7,412 nucleotides of DNA from Hominisplanchenecus_A murintestinalis (GCF_943193015.1 NZ_CALPCM010000071.1:1-7412), one strand, 5' to 3'. Numbered from the stretch's first letter, positions 1 through 5,400 are shown. Numbers and translations: made by a program. The notes: a model not told the origin generated them from the sequence alone.

Positions 1-62
1 ATGCGAGAAGGAAGATGGAAGTGATGTGCGCCAGGTAAGGCACGAAGAAGAGAGGAAAGAAG
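1..62 (+). other. Tail of an upstream gene, reading frame undetermined
   Basis: The first 62 bases hold no complete gene. Three + strand frames enter from the left and stop at 22-24, 36-38 and 194-196. The frame stopping at 36-38 (ending ...EVMCAR) is the most natural partner for the next gene, because its stop lies 24 bases before that start; the frame stopping at 196 would overlap the next gene by over 130 bases. The choice cannot be made without upstream sequence, and no product can be assigned. The purine-rich stretch AGAGG at 51-55 is the ribosome binding site of the gene starting at 63. Confidence 0.35.
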
Positions 63-251
63 ATGGTACAGAGGAACAGGCAGAGATATTATCCGGGAAC
101 CAGCACGGAAATAACAGCACCGCTCTTTATCTATCAATGCGCCTGTGGGCGCAGGGAATGGTTCACGTCCCCGGAACGCGTAACACCGGAATATAAATGC
201 CCGGTGTGCGGTCGTCCGGGAGTGCGCCAGGTAGCAGCGGGAAAGGAGTAA
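63..251 (+). CDS. Small zinc-ribbon protein, phage type
   Basis: This 62-residue protein has a Cys-x-Cys pair at residues 26 and 28 (QCACG) and a Cys-x2-Cys pair at 46 and 49 (KCPVCG), 17 residues apart. That is the spacing of a small zinc ribbon, so one bound zinc ion is inferred. The flanks are basic, in keeping with nucleic-acid or protein contact, but no enzymatic residues are visible. Start: ATG at 63 is preceded by AGAGG at 51-55, seven bases upstream. The stop is followed four bases later by the next start, with that gene's ribosome binding site inside this gene's end, so the two are probably co-translated. Small zinc ribbons of this kind are common in phage early regions and their specific role is usually unknown. 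Confidence 0.7.
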   Translation: MVQRNRQRYYPGTSTEITAPLFIYQCACGRREWFTSPERVTPEYKCPVCGRPGVRQVAAGKE

Positions 252-255
252 AGAC

Positions 256-453
256 ATGGGTCAAAGGCTGACATTAAGGCAGATGGAGGAATTTTATCAA
301 AAAATGAAGGCAGCAGAGCTGCCGGAAGCAGGAACATGGTCAACCATGCCACATAACAGGGATATGGTACTAAATTATCTCGGACAGATGATTGACGAAC
401 TGGAGTACATAAAAAAGAAGTCGCTGAAATTGAAAGAGGACACAAAAAAATAG
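256..453 (+). CDS. Small helical phage protein, function unknown
   Basis: A 65-residue protein with no family I can name. It reads as two likely helices: residues 5-20 (LTLRQMEEFYQKMKAA) and roughly 34-62, the latter rich in Leu, Ile, Lys and Glu and ending in a very basic tail (KKKSLKLKEDTKK). There is no signal peptide, membrane segment or Cys cluster. The start is well supported by AAAGGAG at 242-248, seven bases before the ATG, placed inside the 3' end of the zinc-ribbon gene. After its stop comes the longest gene-free stretch of the window, so it is probably the last gene of its transcription or translation unit. It could be a small DNA-binding or adaptor protein, but nothing in the sequence decides this. 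Confidence 0.6.
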   Translation: MGQRLTLRQMEEFYQKMKAAELPEAGTWSTMPHNRDMVLNYLGQMIDELEYIKKKSLKLKEDTKK

Positions 454-481
454 CTGGTACACACTGGGAACGCATACCAGC

Positions 482-542
482 CGCCCATGATGCATCATTA
501 TGATGACCACAAAACACTTGTTACCATAATACATCATGGGCG
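482..542. repeat. 11-bp perfect inverted repeat with inner palindromes
   Basis: The left arm CGCCCATGATG (482-492) is the exact reverse complement of the right arm CATCATGGGCG (532-542). A second inner pairing, TTATG (498-502) with CATAA (525-529), continues the stem after a small internal loop, leaving about 22 bases at the tip. The left arm also overlaps a separate perfect 12-bp palindrome, ATGATGCATCAT at 487-498. There is no T-run after the right arm, so it is not an ordinary intrinsic terminator. A cruciform at an origin or an operator for a dimeric regulator is possible. Confidence 0.7.
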
Positions 543-557
543 CGGAAAAGTCAAGGA

Positions 558-582
558 AAAACGGCGGATTACATGCCGTTTT
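558..582 (+). repeat. 8-bp perfect hairpin, part of a candidate origin or a weak terminator
   Basis: AAAACGGC (558-565) pairs perfectly with GCCGTTTT (575-582) around a 9-base loop. Because the arms end in A and T runs it resembles a weak intrinsic terminator, possibly acting in both directions, which could end transcription of the upstream gene pair. It also lies only four bases before CTTGATA, an arrangement seen in rolling-circle origins where a hairpin sits next to the nick site. The sequence alone does not separate the two roles. Confidence 0.55.
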
Positions 583-586
583 AGTA

Positions 587-593
587 CTTGATA
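587..593 (+). other. CTTGATA, candidate rolling-circle nick site
   Basis: CTTGATA matches the conserved core cut by initiators of phiX174 and of pC194/pUB110-family plasmids, where cleavage falls between G and A; here that would be 590/591. It sits four bases after a perfect hairpin and 28 bases before the start of an HUH initiator gene. A seven-base match is weak on its own and the initiator here is not clearly of the pC194 family, so this is an inference from position and sequence together. Confidence 0.35.
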
Positions 594-620
594 AAGATAT
601 TAAAGTTAGGACATGATGCT

Positions 621-1502
621 ATGGCTGTGAAGAGAAAAACATACAGGTACAGAGATGGGGACATCATCGATGTAGAGGAGTACCACGATGGAAGGTATGG
701 CGCCCCAGGGGAAAAGAGGGAAAAGAAAACAAAGCCGACAGCGGAGCAGATGCGCCGGATCAATGCCCAGAACAAAACGAAGAGGGCAAGGCAGAGGATG
801 CTGCTCTACATAAAAGACGGTGATTACTTCGCGACATGGACATACGCCAGGGAGAAAAGACCGCCAGACATGAAAGCCGCGCTGAAGGATTTCCAGAACG
901 CAATGAAGCATGTGCGCAGGGAATACCGGAAGAAGGGGAAAGAACTTTTCTGGTTCCGCAACATTGAACGCGGCACAAAAGGCGCATGGCACATCCATCT
1001 TGTCATCAATGATATAGGGGATACAGCGGGGATCCTGACGGATGCATGGACAAAGGGGAGCGTCTATATTTCCAGGATACGGAACAACCCTAAAGTGTAT
1101 GACGAAGATTTCACAAAGCTCGCAAGCTACATGACAAAGGATGAACACACCGTACACGAGAAAAAGGACGGCACGGCGGGAAAACCCAGGATAAGGGAAG
1201 CAAATTATAATATATCCCGGAACATGCCGCTGCCGGAGCCGAAACCAGACAAGCTGCTCCGGTGGAAGAAAGAAGCAAAGCCAAAGAAAGGGTATTACAT
1301 CGCCCACATATACGAGGGCAGGAACCCGGTAACAGGGCACAGGTACAGGAAATACACCATGATACGCCTGGAAAGCAGGGGAAAGGAAAAAAACAATGGC
1401 AGCAGGACGAAAAAAAAGAAAGAAACACATGCCAAGCATCCTCCAGGACAAAGAGGACAAGAGGTGCTTCCTCTGCATGATGGCCGGGGATTACAGCATT
1501 AA
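621..1502 (+). CDS. HUH-type rolling-circle replication initiator (Rep/G2P-like)
   Basis: A 293-residue, very basic protein of the HUH endonuclease class, which nicks one DNA strand through a tyrosine and starts rolling-circle replication. The HUH motif is residues 123-128 (WHIHLV, His124 and His126) in the context FRNIERGTKGAWHIH, typical of phage/plasmid Rep proteins. An upstream core strand is FATWTY at 70-75. Tyr170 in LASYMTKD is the best catalytic tyrosine candidate and Tyr160 the next. I chose ATG 621, giving MAVKRKTYRYRDG, because AGGA lies at 608-611 and the alternative TTG at 588 has no ribosome binding site and falls in the candidate origin. After about residue 250 (YTMIRL) the chain looks unlike a folded domain, and its last 107 bases overlap the next gene in another frame; two slippery A-runs lie there. 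The HUH class is fairly sure, the exact family less so. Confidence 0.8.
   Translation: MAVKRKTYRYRDGDIIDVEEYHDGRYGAPGEKREKKTKPTAEQMRRINAQNKTKRARQRMLLYIKDGDYFATWTYAREKRPPDMKAALKDFQNAMKHVRREYRKKGKELFWFRNIERGTKGAWHIHLVINDIGDTAGILTDAWTKGSVYISRIRNNPKVYDEDFTKLASYMTKDEHTVHEKKDGTAGKPRIREANYNISRNMPLPEPKPDKLLRWKKEAKPKKGYYIAHIYEGRNPVTGHRYRKYTMIRLESRGKEKNNGSRTKKKKETHAKHPPGQRGQEVLPLHDGRGLQH
1388..1418 (+). other. Two in-frame -1 slippery heptamers at the initiator 3' end
   Basis: A AAA AAC at 1388-1394 and A AAA AAG at 1412-1418 both lie in the X XXY YYZ phase of the initiator frame, the arrangement required for -1 ribosomal slippage. A -1 shift at either site would replace the normal tail by one ending at 1480 and would not enter the HNH frame. 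They may equally be chance A-runs in Lys-rich coding sequence. I saw no strong downstream stem or pseudoknot. They are also places where sequencing indels are likely. Confidence 0.3.
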
Positions 1503-1797
1503 GAGTGTGCAGGAGCATCATATCATTATGGGCACATCAGGACGCGCAAAATCAGAAGAGCTGGGGCTGAAAGTGAAACTCTGTGAAAACCATCATATAT
1601 ACGGCCCTGAGGCAGTGCATAACAACGCACAGAACCGCCGCACCCTGGAGAGGGCAGCGCAGGAAGCGTATGAACACACTCATACCCGCGCTGAATGGAT
1701 GCAGGAAATAGGGCGCGACTACTTACAGGCACCATCCCCGCAGGGGGAGGTAATATATCACAGCAGCTATTGGAAAGCACGCAGGGGAGGGGGCTGA
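1396..1797 (+). CDS. HNH-type endonuclease, phage
   Basis: A 133-residue protein with HNH/beta-beta-alpha-metal nuclease features: a Cys24-x2-Cys27 pair (CFLC), an EHHIIMG segment with His41-His42, then LGLKVKLCENHH with Cys63 and His66-His67, and GPEAVHNN with His75 and Asn76-Asn77. Cys24, Cys27, Cys63 and a His can form a structural zinc site, and the His/Asn residues the metal-binding catalytic site. Such proteins occur in Bacillota phage replication regions, where a recombination or DNA-processing role is suspected but usually unproven. ATG 1396 is preferred because AAAGG lies at 1382-1386, nine bases upstream; the later ATG 1429 has none. The basic N-terminus (AAGRKKRKKH) may bind DNA. 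It overlaps the initiator gene by 107 bases, unusually long for this window. A 7-bp hairpin covers its stop codon. Confidence 0.7.
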   Translation: MAAGRKKRKKHMPSILQDKEDKRCFLCMMAGDYSIKSVQEHHIIMGTSGRAKSEELGLKVKLCENHHIYGPEAVHNNAQNRRTLERAAQEAYEHTHTRAEWMQEIGRDYLQAPSPQGEVIYHSSYWKARRGGG

Positions 1798-1806
1798 CGC
1801 CCTCCC
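1785..1806 (+). repeat. 7-bp GC-rich hairpin over the HNH stop codon
   Basis: GGGAGGG (1785-1791) pairs with CCCTCCC (1800-1806) around an 8-base loop containing the HNH stop codon at 1795-1797. It lies directly before the ribosome binding site AAAGGAG (1809-1815) of the next gene. No T-run follows, so it is not a terminator; it may tune translation of the next gene or stabilise the message. It could also be incidental. Confidence 0.35.
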
Positions 1807-1819
1807 GGAAAGGAGAAGA

Positions 1820-2203
1820 ATGGGAGGATTAAAGGATTACGAGAGAGGAAGGAATGACGGCCTTGCCCTGGCGGGGAAGATTGTACGCCGTGGGGGGATT
1901 GAAGAGCTGGAAAAAGAAATGAAATTCCGCGGAGTGACAGGCATACACACGGCAATCGCAAAGAAAGAACTGGAGCAGGCGACTATGGCAATCAAGGAAA
2001 TGACACTGGATACCATGCTGCTGCTGTCAGTGGCCGTCCTCCATGATGAATTTGGGTTCGGTGGGAAACGCTGCCAAAGGTTCATTGACCGGGCAAACCG
2101 GATAGCGGGGAGCCTGGCGGACGACATGGCGACATGGGAAGATTACCGCAAGATGGTAAAGGAAGAAATGGGGATTGAGATGGTAATCCGGTACAACCGA
2201 TAG
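1820..2203 (+). CDS. Conserved phage protein of unknown function
   Basis: A 127-residue, mostly helical protein. It resembles, from memory, a family widespread in Bacillota phages and defined by a C-terminal block here spanning residues 70-125: LSVAVLHDEFGFGGKR, then FIDRANRIAGSLAD and WEDYRKMVKEEMGIEM. No catalytic motif is visible. Residues 2-18 (GGLKDYERGRNDGLALA) and the helix near 47-60 look like a separate N-terminal helical part. The start ATG 1820 is backed by AAAGGAG at 1809-1815. It sits between the HNH nuclease and an RNase H-fold protein, which places it in the DNA-handling module without showing what it does. I am confident it is a real gene and cannot assign a function. Confidence 0.75.
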   Translation: MGGLKDYERGRNDGLALAGKIVRRGGIEELEKEMKFRGVTGIHTAIAKKELEQATMAIKEMTLDTMLLLSVAVLHDEFGFGGKRCQRFIDRANRIAGSLADDMATWEDYRKMVKEEMGIEMVIRYNR

Positions 2204-2230
2204 GAGGGCATAGCCCTGCAGGAGGGAAAC

Positions 2231-2590
2231 ATGTGGAATGTAAGCATTAACAGTCTGGTAATGGCAGGGGAGGCAGCGGCAACACTGTACGCATATGACA
2301 GACAGGGGGTCTTAAGGAAGAAAAGCGAAGTCAGGATTGCAAGGGAAGGGATGGGGAAACACAAGTCTGAGCTGGCCGTCATCCTGAAAGCCTTGCGGGA
2401 AATCCGGTTTCCCTGCCGCGTGACATTAAAACCCACACAGCCAGCCATCACAGACGCCATTGCGCAGGGATGGGCGGCAGGATGGAGGAAGCGCGGATGG
2501 AAAACAGCATCAGGAAAGACACCCAGGGAGCCGGAACTGTGGGAGGAGATACTGGAAGAATTAGATAAGCATGAAGTGAAAGCAGAATAG
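2231..2590 (+). CDS. RNase H-fold protein, probably catalytically inactive
   Basis: A 119-residue protein whose second half aligns by eye with bacterial RNase HI. Residues 64-107 (V-T-L...AIAQGW, then WRKRGWKTASGK and PELWEEI) match the E. coli pattern VHLSTDSQYV...WKKRGWKTADKK...DLWQRL. The family uses four acids. Here Glu47 (HKSELAVILKAL) fits the second, but the position of the first Asp near residues 7-8 is Asn/Ser, the third is Thr69, and the chain ends before the fourth. Cutting of RNA in RNA:DNA hybrids is therefore unlikely and binding is more plausible; this is inferred. E. coli RNase HI is 155 residues, so this is short. The start ATG 2231 follows GGAGGG by a few bases. Its neighbours are replication-type genes. 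Confidence 0.6.
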   Translation: MWNVSINSLVMAGEAAATLYAYDRQGVLRKKSEVRIAREGMGKHKSELAVILKALREIRFPCRVTLKPTQPAITDAIAQGWAAGWRKRGWKTASGKTPREPELWEEILEELDKHEVKAE

Positions 2591-2678
2591 GACACAGCGC
2601 ACAGGGAGTGTGCTGGAAGATTAGCAGAAAGGAGCCAGCCTCCGGCCGGGGCAAGGACATGTCGGGCTTCTGGAAACG
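2591..2678 (+). other. Short gene gap with a hairpin and an orphan ribosome binding site
   Basis: This 88-base gap holds an imperfect hairpin (2595-2603 with 2609-2615, seven pairs with a two-base bulge and loop GGGAG) and a strong AAAGGAG at 2628-2634 with no start codon at normal distance. The following helicase/methylase gene begins at ATG 2679 with only a weak GGAAA before it. The orphan site suggests that a start codon or a small gene has been lost here, which agrees with the damage to the next gene. Confidence 0.35.
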
Positions 2679-2807
2679 ATGGATTATAAGGAATTTTTAC
2701 AGACAAAGATTGAGATAGCACAGGAAAGCGGGTTCGAGATAACGGCAGATGATCTGAACCCGGCATTAAAGCCCCACCAGCGGGAAGCGGTGGCGTGGGC
2801 GTTGCGC

Positions 2808-2813
2808 GGGGGG
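2808..2813 (+). repeat. G6 tract with apparent +1 frameshift
   Basis: Reading through six G's leads to a TGA at 2829-2831. With five G's the frame continues as RGGCRALFESFGLGKT, a good Walker A context. The extra G is a sequencing error, a fixed mutation or a slippage-prone switch. Confidence 0.6.
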
Positions 2814-2895
2814 ATGCAGGGCGCTGTTTGAATCCTTCGGGCTGGGAAAGACAGCGCAGGAGCTGGAATACTGCCACCAGGCTGTAAAGCATGAA

Positions 2896-2902
2896 GGGGG
2901 GG
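2896..2902 (+). repeat. G7 tract with apparent +1 frameshift
   Basis: Seven G's separate the frame reading AVKHEGG from the frame reading GGQALIVLPLGVKQEF. With six G's the two join as HEGGQALIVLP, a natural helicase motif Ia region. This is the second extra G in the same gene, 83 bases after the first tract. Confidence 0.6.
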
Positions 2903-4038
2903 CAGGCACTGATTGTCCTCCCTCTTGGAGTAAAACAGGAGTTCACACGGGACGCCGTGGAGCTTCTTGGATATGAAAAGCCCGCGTACGTCCGAAAAAT
3001 GGAAGAAGTGTGGGCGGCAGCAGGAAAAGAGATATTAATAACTAATTATGAACGTGTCAGGGATGGGGACATAGAGCCGGGGTATTTTAAGGCGGCATCG
3101 CTGGACGAAGCGAGCGTCCTGCGCTCTTTTGGAAGCAAGACATACCAGGAGTTTCTTGAAAAATTTAAAAGCGTGAAATATAAGCTGGTAGCAACCGCCA
3201 CGCCGTCCCCAAACAGGTACAAAGAACTGATCCATTATGCAGGGTATTTAGGCATCATGGACACCGGGCAGGCTCTTACAAGGTTCTTCCAGAGGGACAG
3301 CACAAAGGCGAACAACCTGAACCGTCTGGGCTGGACAGAACAATGCAAGGATGGCTCTAAGATGGGAGTCGGGTGCCCGGAATACATCCTGCTTTTCCGC
3401 AAGCTCCCGACAGACCGTTCGAATGCTTATGCAGACGAGCCGGTAAAGAAATCCAAAGAAAAATATAGCCGGGGGCAGTGGCAGCTGGACGCACATGGAT
3501 ACTGGCGCAGCTCTGGCGACAGACTGGTATCCAAAGAGGAATTGAAAGATGTCCCCGTAAGCAGCTTGCAGTCAGTATACAGGGAATACAGCCGGGAAAA
3601 TGTCTATTCCTACCAGGAACACGTAGAACTCGCAAATGAACTGGACAAAGACGGGAAACTCCCGGCGTCATTCATGGTAATCGCCCCAGGGAGCTGGAAC
3701 ACGCTGGAGGTATGGGACGACATAAACCGGATGAACACGCTGAATACCACTCAGAGCCGCAGGCGGAAACAGATGCACGTCTGTCCACTGCAGATAGACA
3801 TTGTGGAGAGGGTCATCAACAGGTTTTCAAATAAAGGCGATACTGTGCTGGATCCGTTTGGAGGGCTGATGACCGTCCCGATGGTGGCCGTGAAAATGGG
3901 GCGGGAGGGCTATGGGATAGAGCTGAACCCCGATTATTTCCGAGACGGCGTAGGATACCTGCAGGCGGCGGAGGAAGCGCGGGAGGCGCCGACACTGTTT
4001 GATTTCATAGGAGAAGGGAAAACCCAGGAGGAAAAAAG

Positions 4039-4365
4039 ATGAAAGGACGCACGAAAAGGGAACCATCGCTCCCGCCTGAAATGAAATACCGCCCAGACAC
4101 AGTAAAACCGGGCGATACCCTTATTCTGTATGGGAAAGAGAGGGATGAAGAAAAGAGCGCGAATGCAGTAAAAATAGTGAAACGGGAACTGCGGGTAATC
4201 AAGCCGCACCCGAACTATATATTGTGCGTAAGCCCGAAAGGCATCCGGGAATGCCTTATGTACCACGACTTGGAACAGTATACAAAGCCGGAGGGAGTAT
4301 ATTCAGAATATTATTTGGAAAAGAAACTGCGGAAAACAGCATTGCAGGCGGGGAGGGCAGAATGA
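4039..4365 (+). CDS. Conserved small phage protein, function unknown
   Basis: A 108-residue protein. Its centre reads like a small beta-barrel: VKPGDTLILYGKE (residues 23-35), KIVKRELRVIKPHPNYILCVSP (45-66) and KGIRECLMYHDLEQY (67-81). I recall similar proteins with the pattern 'hpnyvlc...kgirec' in Clostridia phages, always without an assigned function. The N-terminus is basic and polar. Its ATG overlaps the stop of the helicase/methylase gene by four bases (ATGA), and its own stop overlaps the next start the same way, so the three are translationally coupled. The ribosome binding site is the AGGAGG at 4027-4032. Being intact next to a broken gene suggests it is under independent selection, or that the damage is recent. 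Confidence 0.7.
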   Translation: MKGRTKREPSLPPEMKYRPDTVKPGDTLILYGKERDEEKSANAVKIVKRELRVIKPHPNYILCVSPKGIRECLMYHDLEQYTKPEGVYSEYYLEKKLRKTALQAGRAE

Positions 4366-4673
4366 AGATATACATATCGGGGGCTATAACGGGCACAGAT
4401 GATTATATGGAGCGGTTCAGAGAAGCAGAAGAAAAGCTTACAGCAGCAGGACACCAGGTATATAACCCGGCATATGCCAATTCATTCATGCCAGAAGGGA
4501 CTACATATGAAGAATACATGAAGGTAGCATTCACGCTCCTTGAAATAGCGGACACTATTTATATGCTGGAAGGATGGCAGGACTCCCGCGGAGCAAACCG
4601 GGAATATGGCTATGCCGTAGCAAAAGGCTATACGATTATGGAAGAGCGGCGACAGCGGCGAAAAGGAGATTAA
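4362..4673 (+). CDS. DUF4406 protein, nucleoside 2-deoxyribosyltransferase-like
   Basis: A 103-residue protein with the layout of DUF4406, a Rossmann-like family related to nucleoside 2-deoxyribosyltransferases. The N-terminal strand and loop MKIYISGAITG form the nucleotide-binding start. YNPAYANSF (residues 36-44) follows, then YEEYMKVAFTLLEIADTIYMLEGW (48-71) and DSRGANREYGYAVAKGY (73-89), where the Asp, Ser-Arg-Gly and Glu resemble the active-site block. Related enzymes cleave or swap the base of deoxynucleosides, so a role in nucleotide salvage or modification during infection is plausible but inferred. The length is normal for the family. I chose ATG 4362, overlapping the previous stop by four bases; an in-phase start further upstream at 4224 would overlap the neighbour heavily and lacks the family's N-terminus. 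Confidence 0.8.
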   Translation: MKIYISGAITGTDDYMERFREAEEKLTAAGHQVYNPAYANSFMPEGTTYEEYMKVAFTLLEIADTIYMLEGWQDSRGANREYGYAVAKGYTIMEERRQRRKGD

Positions 4674-4712
4674 CAAAAGCCGAACGGCAGCAGGACAAAA
4701 TAAAAGGAAAAT

Positions 4713-4717
4713 GGAGG
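4713..4717 (+). promoter_or_regulatory. Ribosome binding site fixing the start at 4726
   Basis: GGAGG lies eight bases before ATG 4726. The ATG at 4711 contains part of this site and has only AAAAGGA three bases upstream, and the ATG at 4762 has AAGGAG only two bases away. This makes 4726 the best start of the gene that follows. Confidence 0.55.
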
Positions 4718-4725
4718 ACAAAAAA

Positions 4726-5388
4726 ATGCGTGCGAAAAAAGATGCAGAAAGGCAAGGAGAAATGAAGTACGAGCAGTTAGATATATTTTCCTTTATGCAG
4801 CCGCGACAAGCAGAAGAACCGCCAATACTTTTATCCAAAGGGCAGGAAGTTTATCTTGTTAATAAAGGAGATGTAATAAAATGTACAGTTTGCGATGATG
4901 AAAACTCGTGGATATGTGGAGGAAATAACAGGGGTTACAGACTTGTCACAGAAGGAGGGAGATATGATTGTACATGGAATAGTGCGATTTTAGGAAAGGA
5001 AGCATTTACTAATTATGATAGCGCAAAGGAGAAAGCCAATGAATACCTAAAAACTCATGACGGAATCATTCTTGCGGCAAACATAAAGCCGATAAATACA
5101 GTTGCATATTCATGTGTAAGGGATTGTGGTAACGGAGAGAAGATAGCGTTTTATTGCGATTTAGGTAATGATATGTACTACATAAGCGAATTTATGACAT
5201 ATCATCACATCTGTAAAGGAAAGAAAGCGGTCAGGAAATTCATGGGGCAGCAGGCGTTTAAGTATAACAACCCAAAGGAAATCAGCGGCTTTATTCCCGT
5301 CTTTAAGAACATGTATAAGTGCACAGAACAATCGGATTGGGATTATGCAGAGTGCAGCTACGTTTGTGCAGTCGGGGAACGAATTTAA
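4726..5388 (+). CDS. Cys-rich phage accessory protein, function unknown
   Basis: A 220-residue protein starting MRAKKDAERQGEMKYEQLDIFSFMQP. The YEQLDIFSFM segment is a short motif I have seen at the N-terminus of several phage proteins. The body has many cysteines: a CTVC pair, then WICGG and YDCTW near residues 55-85, and further ones in YSCVRDCGNG, YHHICKG and AECSYVCAVG. The pattern is too irregular to call a zinc site with confidence. DSAKEKANEYLKTHD is a predicted helix. From memory it resembles proteins of unknown function in Lachnospiraceae phages. It opens an AT-richer block (sample 60-base lines are about 30-33% GC against about 58% in the methylase gene), which suggests separate acquisition. 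The start rests on the ribosome binding site at 4713-4717. Confidence 0.65.
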   Translation: MRAKKDAERQGEMKYEQLDIFSFMQPRQAEEPPILLSKGQEVYLVNKGDVIKCTVCDDENSWICGGNNRGYRLVTEGGRYDCTWNSAILGKEAFTNYDSAKEKANEYLKTHDGIILAANIKPINTVAYSCVRDCGNGEKIAFYCDLGNDMYYISEFMTYHHICKGKKAVRKFMGQQAFKYNNPKEISGFIPVFKNMYKCTEQSDWDYAECSYVCAVGERI

Positions 5389-5400
5389 AATGGTATAACT

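Larger units (their letters stand above)
454..620 (+). promoter_or_regulatory. Leader of the replication initiator gene, candidate origin region
   Basis: This 167-base stretch has no convincing gene and is AT-rich relative to its flanks. It holds, in order, an 11-bp inverted repeat with a 39-base spacer (482-542), an 8-bp perfect hairpin (558-582), the heptamer CTTGATA (587-593), and the ribosome binding site AGGA at 608-611 for the initiator gene. I could not find a convincing -35/-10 promoter pair. The combination of inverted repeats next to an HUH initiator gene resembles a double-strand origin of rolling-circle replication. The alternatives are a transcription terminator plus promoter region, or repressor sites. 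Confidence 0.5.
2679..4042 (+). pseudogene. Broken SNF2-like helicase/DNA methyltransferase fusion
   Basis: Three reading frames join into one product of about 453 residues. Frame one (2679-2831) begins MDYKEFLQTKIEIA and stops early. Removing one G from the run at 2808-2813 restores ALRGGCRALFESFGLGKT, the ATP-binding Walker A loop. Removing one G from 2896-2902 joins the long third frame. That frame holds LDEAS (motif II) and TATPSPN (motif III). At about 3317-3322 the helicase half jumps straight to methylase sequence (NRLGWTEQCKDGSKMG), so helicase domain 2 and the start of the methylase are missing. The C-terminus keeps VLDPFGG and GYGIELNPDYF, the SAM-binding part of an N6/N4-type DNA methyltransferase. 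From memory, intact phage relatives are much longer and methylate phage DNA. No DPPY-type catalytic motif is visible, so it is probably inactive. It ends with an ATGA overlap into the next gene. Confidence 0.75.

Noticed and set aside
588..620. TTG 588 as start of the initiator, and TTGATA at 588 as a -35 box
   Set aside because: No ribosome binding site precedes the TTG, and no -10 box stands at a fitting distance from TTGATA; ATG 621 with AGGA upstream is better.
1262..1480. 72-codon + strand ORF inside the initiator/HNH overlap
   Set aside because: It has no own ribosome binding site and is almost all Lys/Arg/Gln/Glu; of interest only as the frame reached by a -1 shift from the initiator.
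134..1521. Long minus-strand open frames (for example 606-1478 and 1111-1521)
   Set aside because: They lie opposite strong + strand genes, lack ribosome binding sites and have the Cys/Pro/Phe-rich make-up of antisense shadows of purine-rich genes.
2143..2946. 267-codon minus-strand open frame over the RNase H-like gene and the gap
   Set aside because: The sequence is low-complexity Pro/Ser/Leu, resembles no family I know, and covers a + strand gene with a clear fold; it is a shadow.
4574..4765. 63-codon + strand ORF across the DUF4406 3' end
   Set aside because: It lies in another frame of a good gene, is mostly Lys/Arg, and has no ribosome binding site of its own.
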